64,000 nucleotides of DNA. It comes from Pseudoalteromonas sp. T1lg88 (GTDB taxonomy: Bacteria; Pseudomonadota; Gammaproteobacteria; Enterobacterales; Alteromonadaceae). The stretch lies in NCBI RefSeq assembly GCF_002964765.1, contig NZ_PQCF01000018.1, positions 62,001-126,000 of the forward strand. Direction: 5' to 3'. The number at the start of each line of letters is the position of its first letter. Positions within the stretch are counted from its first letter, which is position 1. The notes below the pieces were generated by a model. It saw only the letters and a program-made list of their open reading frames with translations. It did no database searches and was not told the DNA's origin. Shown piece by piece: positions 7,150-13,514 of this stretch. The position numbers and the translations under genes were made by a program.

Positions 7150-10100
7150 ATGAATTTTGCCTCAGCCGCTATCGAAAAGAAAACCGTTACGCTCGTACTA
7201 ACCATCGTTATGTTACTCGCCGGCTTAATGGTATTTAGTCAAATGAGTCGACTGGAAGACCCTGAGTTTACAATTAAAGAAGCCTTAGTCGTCACCCCTT
7301 ATAGCGGAGCTTCCGCTGAAGAAGTTGAACAGGAAGTAACAGAACTTATCGAAAAAGCGGTTCAACAGCTCGGAGAGTTAGATAAAGTTACATCCAAGTC
7401 AGAGCGTGGATTATCAACGATTACTGTTTCAATCAAAGAGCAGTACAACAGTGAGACTCTCCCCCAGGTATGGAATAAGCTCAGGCAAAAAGTAAGCGAT
7501 GTTCAACGGTACCTCCCACCTGGAGCTGGAACATCGTTTGTTATGGACGATTATGGTGACGTGTACAGTGTATTTATGGTTGTAACTGGAGACGGTTACA
7601 CCTACCGCGAACTAAAATCGTATGTTGATGACCTGCAGCAAAAATTACTGCAAGTGAAAGGGGTTGGCAAAATCAATACGTTTGGTGAGCGTAGTGAAGC
7701 AATCTACATTGAGTTCAATAGAGATCGGTTAGCCCAGTTAGGTTTGTCCCCGGAGCGGATAACACATCAACTAAGCAGTAAAGGCATTGTAGTTGATGCA
7801 GGTAATGTACAAGTAGGTAGAGCTAATGTTGCCATTACACCAACGGGTGGCTTTAGTCAGGTTGAAGATTTTAATTACCTGTTGATTTCTGACGGTTCGA
7901 GTAAACAGTTTTATCTACGAGACATTGCCAACGTGCGTCGTGGTTATGTTGAACCTGCTACACAACATATTCACTTCGATGGGAAAGAAGGGATAGGCCT
8001 TGGTATTTCTACTGTCTCTGGCGGCAATGTTGTTGATATGGGGGAAGCGATATTAGATAAACTGGATGAACTCAAGGGGCAACGTCCTGCAGGAATAGAA
8101 TTTGGTTATGTATCTTTGCAATCAAAAGCAGTTACAGAAGCGATTTCAGGCTTCGTTACAAGCCTTGTGGAGGCAGTGATTATCGTGATCGCTGTACTAC
8201 TTCTGTTTATGGGGTTAAGGAGCGGTTTGCTGATTGGTTTTGTATTGGTTTTGACCATTGCGGGTTCATTTATTTTTCTTGAACCAATGGGAGTTGCGCT
8301 TGAGCGAATTTCTCTCGGAGCGCTCATTATCGCGCTAGGCATGCTAGTTGATAATGCAATAGTAGTTGTCGATGGTGTGCTTGTTCGAATGCAAAAGGGA
8401 GAAAAAGCATCTAGTGCTGCAGTTAAAGTTGTTAATCAGTCTGCTTGGCCTTTGCTCGCTGCAACTTTGATAGCAATTTTAGCTTTTGCAGCCATTGGTA
8501 CCTCAAACGATGCTACAGGTGAATATTGCCGCTCTCTTTTTCAGGTCGTGTTGGTGTCATTGCTTCTTAGCTGGGTTACAGCAGTAACCGTCACCCCAGT
8601 TCTGTGTGTTATGTTCTTAAAAGCACCAAAGGAGAGTGATAGAAAATCTGAGCCATATGGAGGAGCTTTTTATATCGGCTATAGAATGCTACTGAGACGC
8701 TGTATTCGCCACCGTTATATTAGTTCTGCATCGGTAGTCGGTATATTTGCATTTGCGTTGTGGGGATTTTCATTTGTAGAGCAAAGTTTCTTCCCAAGCT
8801 CAACAAGAGCACAGTTTATGGTTGATATGTGGCTTCCACAAGGCAGTCATATTGTCGAAACCCAGAAGAGTGCCAAAAAGGTCGAGTCTTATTTAAATGC
8901 ACAGCCAAATGTAACACACGTTACAACGACAGTAGGCGAAGGTGCTCTGAGGTTTTTACTGACTTATCAGCCTGTGCAACCAAATAGTAGCTACGCCCAG
9001 TTTCTTGTAGATGTTGATGACTACAAAAAAATACCCGATCTTATGTCAACGGTAGAATCCCAGCTTTCTGAAAAGCATCCTGATGCATTGATTTACGCAT
9101 CCCCCTTTGAATTGGGTACTGGCGGAACCGGTAAAATTCAAGCGCGTATAAGTGGGCCTGACTCAGACCAACTAAGGAGCATTGCTAATGAAGTAAAGCA
9201 GGTGTTTTCATCCGACCCGAATACAAAGGCCATTCGAACGGACTGGCGACAAAAAGTGAAGGTAATAAAAGCTGTTTTAATAGAAGAGCAAGCTAACTTG
9301 AATGGCATTACGCGGCCTATGGTAGCGGAGGCAATTCGGGAATCATATGATGGGGTATTAACGGGGGTATTTCGTGAGCAAGATCTGTTATTGCCGATCA
9401 TTGTTAGGGCGGATGACAGTATTAGAGAAGATGCTTACAACTTAGGTAATATCCAAATATGGAGTCCTGTTGCGCAGAAAATGGTGCCTATCCGTCAAGT
9501 TGTACAGTCTTTTGAAACGGTTTTTGAAGATGGTTTAATCTATAGGCGAAATAGAGAACGTACGATCACTGTCATAGCAGACCCAAGTTCAGGAAATGCA
9601 GTCGAGCTCTTTAACCGGTTGAAACCAGAAGTAGAGAAAATACAGCTACCAAAAGGTTATAGTTTAGAATGGGGCGGTGAACATGAGGAATCTAAAAAAG
9701 CGGAGCAAGGCCTGGCAGTATCAATCCCTATTTTTGTTCTTGCAATGATTTTGCTTACCGTAGTGATGTTTAACTCTTTACGCCAAACGCTCGTGATATG
9801 GTTATGTGTTCCGTTGGCTGTTATAGGTGTAACTGTTGGTTTGTTGGTTACAAGTCAGCCTTTCGGGTTTATGGCCCTACTTGGCTTTTTAAGTCTAATT
9901 GGAATGTTGATTAAGAACGCGATCGTCCTGGTAGAGGAGATAAACCTTGAACAAAGCCAAGGTAAGGATTTATTAAATTCTATTGTAGATTCTGGTTGCA
10001 GTCGATTACGTCCAGTTGCTATGGCTGCATTAACTACCGCTTTAGGCATGATCCCATTGATATTCGATGCATTCTTCGTTTCAATGGCAATCACTATTAT

Positions 10101-10188
10101 TGGTGGTTTAATATTTGCAACGATTTTGACAATGGTGGTTTTGCCAATCTTGTATGCTTTGATATTCAGAGCACCGAGTGAGAGCTAA
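7150..10188 (+). CDS. RND family efflux transporter permease
   Basis: Proton-driven inner-membrane pump (1,012 aa) of the AcrB/HAE1-like superfamily. Topology is standard: TM1 at the N-terminus, a large periplasmic loop, TM2-6 (~335-490), TM7 (~525), a second periplasmic loop, TM8-12 (~845-1005). The proton-relay motif in TM4 is visible as LVDNAIVVVD (Asp401, Asp408). Start ATG follows the adaptor gene after 4 bp, and a strong terminator follows the stop. Substrates cannot be inferred; hydrophobic compounds are likely because a TetR regulator controls the operon. Low-GC codon use differs from the host genes, in line with its place as transposon cargo. Confidence 0.95.
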   Translation: MNFASAAIEKKTVTLVLTIVMLLAGLMVFSQMSRLEDPEFTIKEALVVTPYSGASAEEVEQEVTELIEKAVQQLGELDKVTSKSERGLSTITVSIKEQYNSETLPQVWNKLRQKVSDVQRYLPPGAGTSFVMDDYGDVYSVFMVVTGDGYTYRELKSYVDDLQQKLLQVKGVGKINTFGERSEAIYIEFNRDRLAQLGLSPERITHQLSSKGIVVDAGNVQVGRANVAITPTGGFSQVEDFNYLLISDGSSKQFYLRDIANVRRGYVEPATQHIHFDGKEGIGLGISTVSGGNVVDMGEAILDKLDELKGQRPAGIEFGYVSLQSKAVTEAISGFVTSLVEAVIIVIAVLLLFMGLRSGLLIGFVLVLTIAGSFIFLEPMGVALERISLGALIIALGMLVDNAIVVVDGVLVRMQKGEKASSAAVKVVNQSAWPLLAATLIAILAFAAIGTSNDATGEYCRSLFQVVLVSLLLSWVTAVTVTPVLCVMFLKAPKESDRKSEPYGGAFYIGYRMLLRRCIRHRYISSASVVGIFAFALWGFSFVEQSFFPSSTRAQFMVDMWLPQGSHIVETQKSAKKVESYLNAQPNVTHVTTTVGEGALRFLLTYQPVQPNSSYAQFLVDVDDYKKIPDLMSTVESQLSEKHPDALIYASPFELGTGGTGKIQARISGPDSDQLRSIANEVKQVFSSDPNTKAIRTDWRQKVKVIKAVLIEEQANLNGITRPMVAEAIRESYDGVLTGVFREQDLLLPIIVRADDSIREDAYNLGNIQIWSPVAQKMVPIRQVVQSFETVFEDGLIYRRNRERTITVIADPSSGNAVELFNRLKPEVEKIQLPKGYSLEWGGEHEESKKAEQGLAVSIPIFVLAMILLTVVMFNSLRQTLVIWLCVPLAVIGVTVGLLVTSQPFGFMALLGFLSLIGMLIKNAIVLVEEINLEQSQGKDLLNSIVDSGCSRLRPVAMAALTTALGMIPLIFDAFFVSMAITIIGGLIFATILTMVVLPILYALIFRAPSES

Positions 10189-10198
10189 AGCTTAAAAA

Positions 10199-10225
10199 AG
10201 CCGCAGGAAACCTGCGGCTTTTTTT
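10199..10225 (+). terminator. Terminator of the efflux operon
   Basis: Perfect stem AAGCCGCAGG / CCTGCGGCTT around AAA, then five more T. Ten bp after the RND stop. Confidence 0.9.
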
Positions 10226-10289
10226 GTGTAATAATTAAGCTTGTAAGTTATGTAAATTACACCGGAAAGCAATCTCTTACCTGAACGTT

Positions 10290-10375
10290 CACCGTCCGCT
10301 TTTAGCACTATGTGAACTGCGGCTGTGAGCAAAAACGGACTGGCGGACAAACTCGTTTTTGGACAGAAATGAGTT
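10290..10375. repeat. Dispersed intergenic repeat, copy 1
   Basis: Begins CACCGTCCGCTTTTAGCAC and ends with the inverted repeat AACTCGTTT...AAATGAGTT (10350-10375). Related modules recur at 11132-11187 and at 12741-12764, always near the integron-type sites. No protein reading. Confidence 0.6.
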
Positions 10376-10388
10376 AGAGTATTTATTC

Positions 10389-10470
10389 GGTAACGCCAAG
10401 CTTTGGGGCGGCTGAAGCGCAGCGTAAGCCGTCCCAGCCGCGATAGCGGCGATAACAGCGCCTTGTTAGA
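10389..10470 (-). repeat. Integron attC site A (minus orientation)
   Basis: On the minus strand it runs from TCTAACAAGGCGC to GCTTGGCGTTACC, with an imperfect palindrome (CGGCTGGGACGGCTTACGC facing GCGCTTCAGCCGCCCC). The cassette it belongs to starts at 10735 with GTTAGAAAACC, the exact complement of the site's own outer box GGTTTTCTAAC; this complementarity is the fingerprint of a genuine gene cassette. The cassette spans about 10391-10735. About 80 bp, nearly identical to attC B at 12149 but in opposite orientation. Confidence 0.88.
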
Positions 10471-10475
10471 AAACC

Positions 10476-10709
10476 TTACCACGTTACATCTACTACGATT
10501 TTTCCATTCGCATCGCGCTGTTCAACTGATTGGGTGCGATTGAAGCCTTTAATTGAAGTGTGATCCGTATGGACTACAGAGCCTACTTTGTTCCCGCTTG
10601 AATCCAAAACTGCATATGTCCAGATATCGGTCTCAGCCATAGTACCTTTTGAACGATGGCTTTCTTGCTTTAAGGTTTCGCCTGGATTCAACTTGATTCT
10701 ATCTTTCAA
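10476..10709 (-). CDS. Integron cassette protein, unknown function (77 aa)
   Basis: Small soluble protein with a TTG start at 10709, supported by a GGAG box 8 bp upstream and by the cassette boundary 26 bp further up. No signal peptide or membrane helix. The C-terminal half (WTYAVLDSSGNKVGSVVHTD...VEQRDANGKIVVDVTW) looks like a small beta-sheet fold. Stop codon lies 6 bp before attC A, the usual position of a cassette gene. No family recognised. Confidence 0.7.
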   Translation of the reverse strand: MKDRIKLNPGETLKQESHRSKGTMAETDIWTYAVLDSSGNKVGSVVHTDHTSIKGFNRTQSVEQRDANGKIVVDVTW

Positions 10710-10790
10710 TGCTCGATCTCCATTGGTTTTCTAACAGCTTATTAGTGAGACCTTGCAAGGTATGCTACCTCGTAAGGTAGGAGATTACCT

Positions 10791-11090
10791 ATGTATAGAC
10801 AAACTAATAAAGCTTCAAAAAATTATCGTAAATCATACACTAATCGAAAATTTGATATAGAACAAGAAAGCTTTGTAGAGCCACAAAATATTCCTGAACT
10901 AAGAAGAATAATCGAAATCACCGATTACGATAGTGGTGAACCCATTACTCATAAGCTTGAACTTTATAAAACTGATCGGATCGATTGTTATAAAGTTTTG
11001 GTCGACGGAAAGCTTTGGAAAAAGCGTATTGGTTGGAGCAACATCTTGGCAGGAATTAGAAAAGCCCTCCCTAGAGTAGCTAGAGAGTGA
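10791..11090 (+). CDS. Hypothetical protein (99 aa)
   Basis: Basic, soluble protein (MYRQTNKASKNYRKSYTNRK...), with a mixed alpha/beta C-terminal half (THKLELYKTDRIDCYKVLVD...WSNILAGIRKALPRVARE). A strong GTAGGAG box precedes the ATG by 8 bp, and short inverted repeats (ACCTTGCAAGGT, CTACCTcgtaAGGTAG) lie just upstream and could be an autoregulatory site. It lies between cassette A and the left transposon end. Family not recognised; the size and upstream palindromes would fit a toxin or antitoxin, but there is no direct evidence. Confidence 0.6.
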   Translation: MYRQTNKASKNYRKSYTNRKFDIEQESFVEPQNIPELRRIIEITDYDSGEPITHKLELYKTDRIDCYKVLVDGKLWKKRIGWSNILAGIRKALPRVARE

Positions 11091-11102
11091 CAGTCCGTTT
11101 TA

Positions 11103-11187
11103 CTCTAAGCCGCCCTTAGAGCATTCACCTTAACTCGTTTTGGGGCAGAAACGAGTTACGTGTGAAGGTCCGCTTTTGGCATAAAAG
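11103..11187. repeat. Dispersed intergenic repeat, copy 2, with hairpins
   Basis: Holds a perfect hairpin CTCTAAG-ccgcc-CTTAGAG (11103-11121), the inverted repeat AACTCGTTT...AAACGAGTT (11132-11157, matching copy 1) and GGTCCGCTTTTGGCATAAAA (11167-11186, matching copies 1 and 3). The rest of 11091-11923 holds transposon ends, an orphan CRISPR repeat and a long inverted repeat but no convincing gene. Confidence 0.6.
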
Positions 11188-11228
11188 GGGACGCACGAGT
11201 GGCTATATTAGGAAAGTAAGGAACTTTT

Positions 11229-11331
11229 TGTCATCTTTTACTTCAAATTTATGTCAGCTTATACTTCCATAACATCTATATAGAGCTGAGGAGTAGGGAG
11301 TGTACTATGTCAACTTATACTTCAAACTACA
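11229..11331 (-). repeat. Left-type transposon end: three spaced TnsB-like sites
   Basis: Read on the plus strand the sites are TGTCATCTTTTACTTCAAA (11229-11247), TGTCAGCTTATACTTCC (11252-11268) and the terminal TGTCAACTTATACTTCAAA (11308-11326) followed by CTACA. They are inverted relative to the end at 4303. A ~40-bp gap before the outermost site is the Tn7 left-end style. TCTTC follows directly. Confidence 0.88.
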
Positions 11332-11457
11332 TCTTCTTTGAAATCTTTCTGAAATCTACTCTCTTTCTACACTTACTATGTAAATTAATTTGCAGCTGAT
11401 ATCCGATCCCGCATTGGCCGGAGTCAGGCTAGAAGTAAATAATCAGACCATATTAAT

Positions 11458-11485
11458 TTTAACTGCCGAAAAGGCAGGGTAAATA
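11458..11485 (+). CRISPR. Second orphan type I-F-like CRISPR repeat
   Basis: Shares the 18-bp block AACTGCCGAAAAGGCAGGG with the repeat at 4708, in the same orientation, then diverges (taaataatc). First three bases TTT replace GTG. No companion repeat at array spacing on either side. It is the same distance class from a transposon end set as the first copy, which argues for shared descent. Confidence 0.5.
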
Positions 11486-11765
11486 ATCAACTGCTCCATA
11501 ACTTTGTAGGGGCACTTTTTCCTGAAGCTTTTCCTTTTGTCTCTCTTCAAAACTGAATTGATGAATTTCGGATATTAGCTTATGAGTGATAGTTTGAAGA
11601 TATTTGGATTGAAAGTGACCTTTCCCCTGAATTAGTACCATTCATTCAATGAGATAATGCAAATGCTCTAAGGGAGGCTTTGAGCGAAAAGCTGACCTTC
11701 ATCCTTCCACATAAATTACTGTTTATATATCCATAATCGATGAGTTTCTCCCATAGTCAGGAAAA

Positions 11766-11910
11766 CGATCCAATGGGTCGTTTTTGTCGTGTCCACGTTT
11801 ATAGCAACGTAGCGTAACTTCAATGCTGGCAAGCACTTCCTAAGTTTGCTATCAATGGTCATAGGACAAAAGCGAGACAGATTGCGGCAGAAAAACGACC
11901 CAATCGCTCG
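11766..11910. repeat. Long imperfect inverted repeat, possible degenerate attC
   Basis: Arms at 11766-11789 and 11885-11910 pair through a perfect 12-bp core (TGGGTCGTTTTT / AAAAACGACCCA). The structure ends 11 bp before the cassette boundary GTTATGTG, exactly where the attC of a preceding cassette would be. Not matched by the usual core boxes, so tentative. Confidence 0.4.
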
Positions 11911-11923
11911 ATATTAAATTGTT

Positions 11924-12154
11924 ATGTGTTTCAAGCTGAACATCATGGACAAAGTTGTTTTGAAAAAATACGTTGGTTTAATCAGCAATATATTTTTGGC
12001 TTGCATAGTAGTTGTGTACTTAATACTGATCTTCAAAGCGCGGGAGGAGTTTAGTTTTACTCTACTAGCAGTGCTATTGGGTCTGGGGTTAATCGCAATT
12101 GTCACGTTAGCTAAATCAACGATTAGTAAAAAAAATAATGGTAAAAACACATAA
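11924..12154 (+). CDS. Integron cassette small membrane protein (76 aa)
   Basis: Two hydrophobic helices (about residues 18-38 and 46-64) with a basic, Asn/Lys-rich tail. The ATG at 11924 lies inside the cassette boundary GTTATGTG; an internal ATG at 11945 is an alternative start, and neither has a strong RBS. The stop codon lies inside the first core box of attC B. The cassette starts GTTATGTGTTT, the complement of AAACACATAAC at the beginning of its attC, so the unit (about 11921-12228) is a genuine cassette. Function unknown. Confidence 0.65.
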   Translation: MCFKLNIMDKVVLKKYVGLISNIFLACIVVVYLILIFKAREEFSFTLLAVLLGLGLIAIVTLAKSTISKKNNGKNT

Positions 12155-12232
12155 CAAGGCGCTGTTGTTGCCACTATCGTGGCTGGGACGGCTTACGCTG
12201 CGCTTCAGCCGCCCCAAAGCTTTGCGTTAGGT
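12149..12232 (+). repeat. Integron attC site B
   Basis: Outer boxes ACATAAC (12149-12155) and GTTAGGT (12226-12232, perfect GTTRRRY), with the same inner palindrome as attC A (GGCTTACGCTGCGCTTCAGC in common). 84 bp, plus orientation. Confidence 0.9.
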
Positions 12233-12293
12233 ACAATACGAAAAGTTTGAAATCGAGCCAGCAATATCTAAGGTTTACTGGCGCTTATTGTTA

Positions 12294-12533
12294 TTAGTTT
12301 TGAGCTAATTTAACTCTGATTTTGGTCTTAGCTACCGTTGAAAGGTGTAATTTTTCAATGGCTGTTTTTGCTTCGCTTTCGTCAGGCATTTCAACAAACG
12401 CGAAGCCTTTTGATTGACCAGTTTCTTGGTCTAAAACTAGATTGCACTCAGTTACAGTGCCGAAAGTGGAAAATAGAATACGAATGTCATGTTCCGATGT
12501 TTTACGCTCTAAATTGCGAACTAAAAGTTTCAT
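12294..12533 (-). CDS. RNA-binding protein with a single RRM domain (79 aa)
   Basis: A one-domain RNA-recognition-motif protein. RNP2 is KLLVRNL (residues 2-8) and RNP1 is KGFAFVEM (42-49), with the aromatic positions needed to stack on RNA bases. Such small RRM proteins occur in many bacteria, sometimes cold-induced, and would bind single-stranded RNA. It lies antisense inside a plus-oriented integron cassette (about 12229-12739), between attC B and attC C. It therefore must carry its own promoter, perhaps in the AT-rich 80 bp upstream of 12533. An unusual kind of cassette cargo. Confidence 0.88.
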   Translation of the reverse strand: MKLLVRNLERKTSEHDIRILFSTFGTVTECNLVLDQETGQSKGFAFVEMPDESEAKTAIEKLHLSTVAKTKIRVKLAQN

Positions 12534-12621
12534 AGTGGTTGCCTAATATAAAATGCGAGCTAAGTGTGGCAGGTAACGGTTAACAAACCAAGTTATTGAT
12601 AACTTACCTTGAAAAAATTGT

Positions 12622-12739
12622 ACCTAACAAAATGTTTAAGGCAGATTCGCAACGCGTGGCATTTTAGTCCAATTTGAGTTTTGTGTTTACGGTGCAATGG
12701 GTTAGGTGGTAGCGTTGCTCACTACTTAACGCGGCGTTC
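12622..12739 (+). repeat. Integron attC site C (Vibrio-repeat type)
   Basis: Starts ACCTAAC and contains GCAACGCGTGGCATTTTAGT and GTTAGG...AGCGTTGC, the layout of Vibrio-type attC sites of about 120 bp. The preceding cassette begins GTTAGGTACAAT, the exact complement of ATTGTACCTAAC at the start of this site, so attC C is the RRM cassette's own site. The final box GCGTTCT has decayed from GTTRRRY. Confidence 0.82.
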
Positions 12740-12740
12740 T

Positions 12741-12764
12741 CACCGTCCGCTTTTGGCACAAAAG
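12741..12764. repeat. Dispersed intergenic repeat, copy 3
   Basis: CACCGTCCGCTTTTGGCACA plus AAAG, the same block as in copies at 10290 and 11167. Sits between attC C and the second left-type transposon end. No gene is seen in 12541-12965 apart from these sites. Confidence 0.55.
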
Positions 12765-12803
12765 AGTCATCCGAAGGTCATTATTGGGACAGGGGAAAGT
12801 TTT

Positions 12804-12883
12804 TGTCATCTTTTACTTCACTAATACCTCTGAAGTGCCTGAAATTGGCATGGGCTTTATGACAACTTTCACTTCAAACAACC
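12804..12883 (-). repeat. Second left-type Tn7-like end
   Basis: Contains TGTCATCTTTTACTTCA (12804-12820, identical to the inner site of the first left end) and TGACAACTTTCACTTCAAA (12860-12878) followed by CAACC, so the expected terminal A has changed to C. The middle site of the first left end is missing, consistent with deletion and decay. Confidence 0.75.
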
Positions 12884-12965
12884 GAACCCTACTCGAATAA
12901 GGTCTAAGATTAATTACAAACACCTTTAGTAAAAACCAATAAATAATGGGGGCGCGAAAAAGGAT

Positions 12966-13319
12966 ATGAAATGTCCAGAGTGTGATTACACAGAAATTAA
13001 GTATTGGGATGTACTAAGTAAGCCTAGGAAGTTACGTTGCCCTCAATGTAATACTTCCATTGGTACCCACTCACTTATCTATTTTATTTTTTTGCTTAGT
13101 GTCATTTCTCCAGTTTTTATACTCGATTTCTTTCCAACGTGTGACCCTTTATTGCTGGATATACTTATTATATTGCCTTTGCTGGTGGGTGGGTTTACTG
13201 GCTATTTCTTGGTATGGGTGTTGCCTCTACTCAACAAGGATAAAATGGCTTACAAACTCCAGGAGATTATATTTTGGTCAATTATGGTGTTTGTTGTTGT
13301 GTATGCCTTCGTTGGATAA
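12966..13319 (+). CDS. Zinc-ribbon membrane protein (117 aa)
   Basis: N-terminal zinc ribbon with two CxxC knuckles (CPEC at 3-6, CPQC at 25-28), then three predicted membrane helices (~35-52, 62-85, 100-116). AAGGA lies just before the ATG. Unrecognised family; resembles small bacterial proteins with a cytoplasmic zinc finger attached to a membrane domain. It stands immediately outside the transposon remnant, so it may be host or acquired; its AT-rich sequence is more like the neighbouring element. Confidence 0.6.
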   Translation: MKCPECDYTEIKYWDVLSKPRKLRCPQCNTSIGTHSLIYFIFLLSVISPVFILDFFPTCDPLLLDILIILPLLVGGFTGYFLVWVLPLLNKDKMAYKLQEIIFWSIMVFVVVYAFVG

Positions 13320-13514
13320 TTCCTTGTTGTGTTAATTTCAACGCTTCTATCAATACGAATTGCTGTGTGAACTGTGTTTAAGCTCAACCCAAGTAAGGGT
13401 AGGGCATGCTCTATGCAAAAGTCTTAAAAATATTTTCACCCCTTTTTATACCCCCATGCGTTTTCTTAGTAAGCACCTTACTTGTCAGGGTGTCAGTTTT
13501 TAAGGGGAAAGAGC

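Larger units (their letters stand above)
4303..11331 (+). mobile_element. Non-autonomous Tn7-like (type I-F3 CAST-derived) transposon inserted at ffs
   Basis: A 7,029-bp element. Its left tip in this window reads TGTTGTTTGAAG and its far tip is the inverted TGTAGTTTGAAG; both start with TGT as in Tn7-like elements. The 5 bp TCTTC occur immediately outside both tips (4298-4302 and 11332-11336), a perfect target-site duplication of the length Tn7 makes. Both ends contain repeated TnsB-type sites with consensus TTTGAAGTATAAGTTGACA. Inside are an N-terminal tnsA fragment, one orphan I-F-like CRISPR repeat, a 32-aa membrane peptide, a TetR/RND efflux cargo and one integron cassette. tnsB, tnsC, tniQ and all cas genes are absent, so it can move only if helped in trans. 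ffs is a published attachment site of I-F3 CRISPR-associated Tn7 elements (established knowledge); that this one descends from such an element is inference from tnsA, repeat and site together. Confidence 0.9.
11332..12883. mobile_element. Decayed second Tn7/I-F3-like element remnant
   Basis: Starts at the target duplication of the first element and ends at a second left-type transposon end (12804-12883). It contains another orphan CRISPR-like repeat (11458) and two integron gene cassettes but no recombinase. No right-type end is recognisable after 11336 and no duplication matches at its far side, so it has lost one end or is the displaced left part of an earlier insertion at ffs. The order ffs, young element, old element is what repeated insertion at one attachment site would give. 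Confidence 0.6.

Noticed and set aside
10312..10330. GTGAACTGCGGCTGTGAGC as a third CRISPR-like repeat
   Set aside because: Only the first nine bases match the I-F repeat and the hairpin is absent.
11421..11436. Weak similarity of GTCAGGCTAGAAG to the 4.5S RNA loop, a possible ffs-matching spacer upstream of the second orphan repeat
   Set aside because: Only about ten bases agree, with a gap, and no repeat stands on the other side; too short to call a guide.
11459..11641. 60-aa minus-strand reading frame across the second orphan CRISPR-like repeat
   Set aside because: It ends in the repeat itself, has no clear RBS and resembles no known protein; probably chance.
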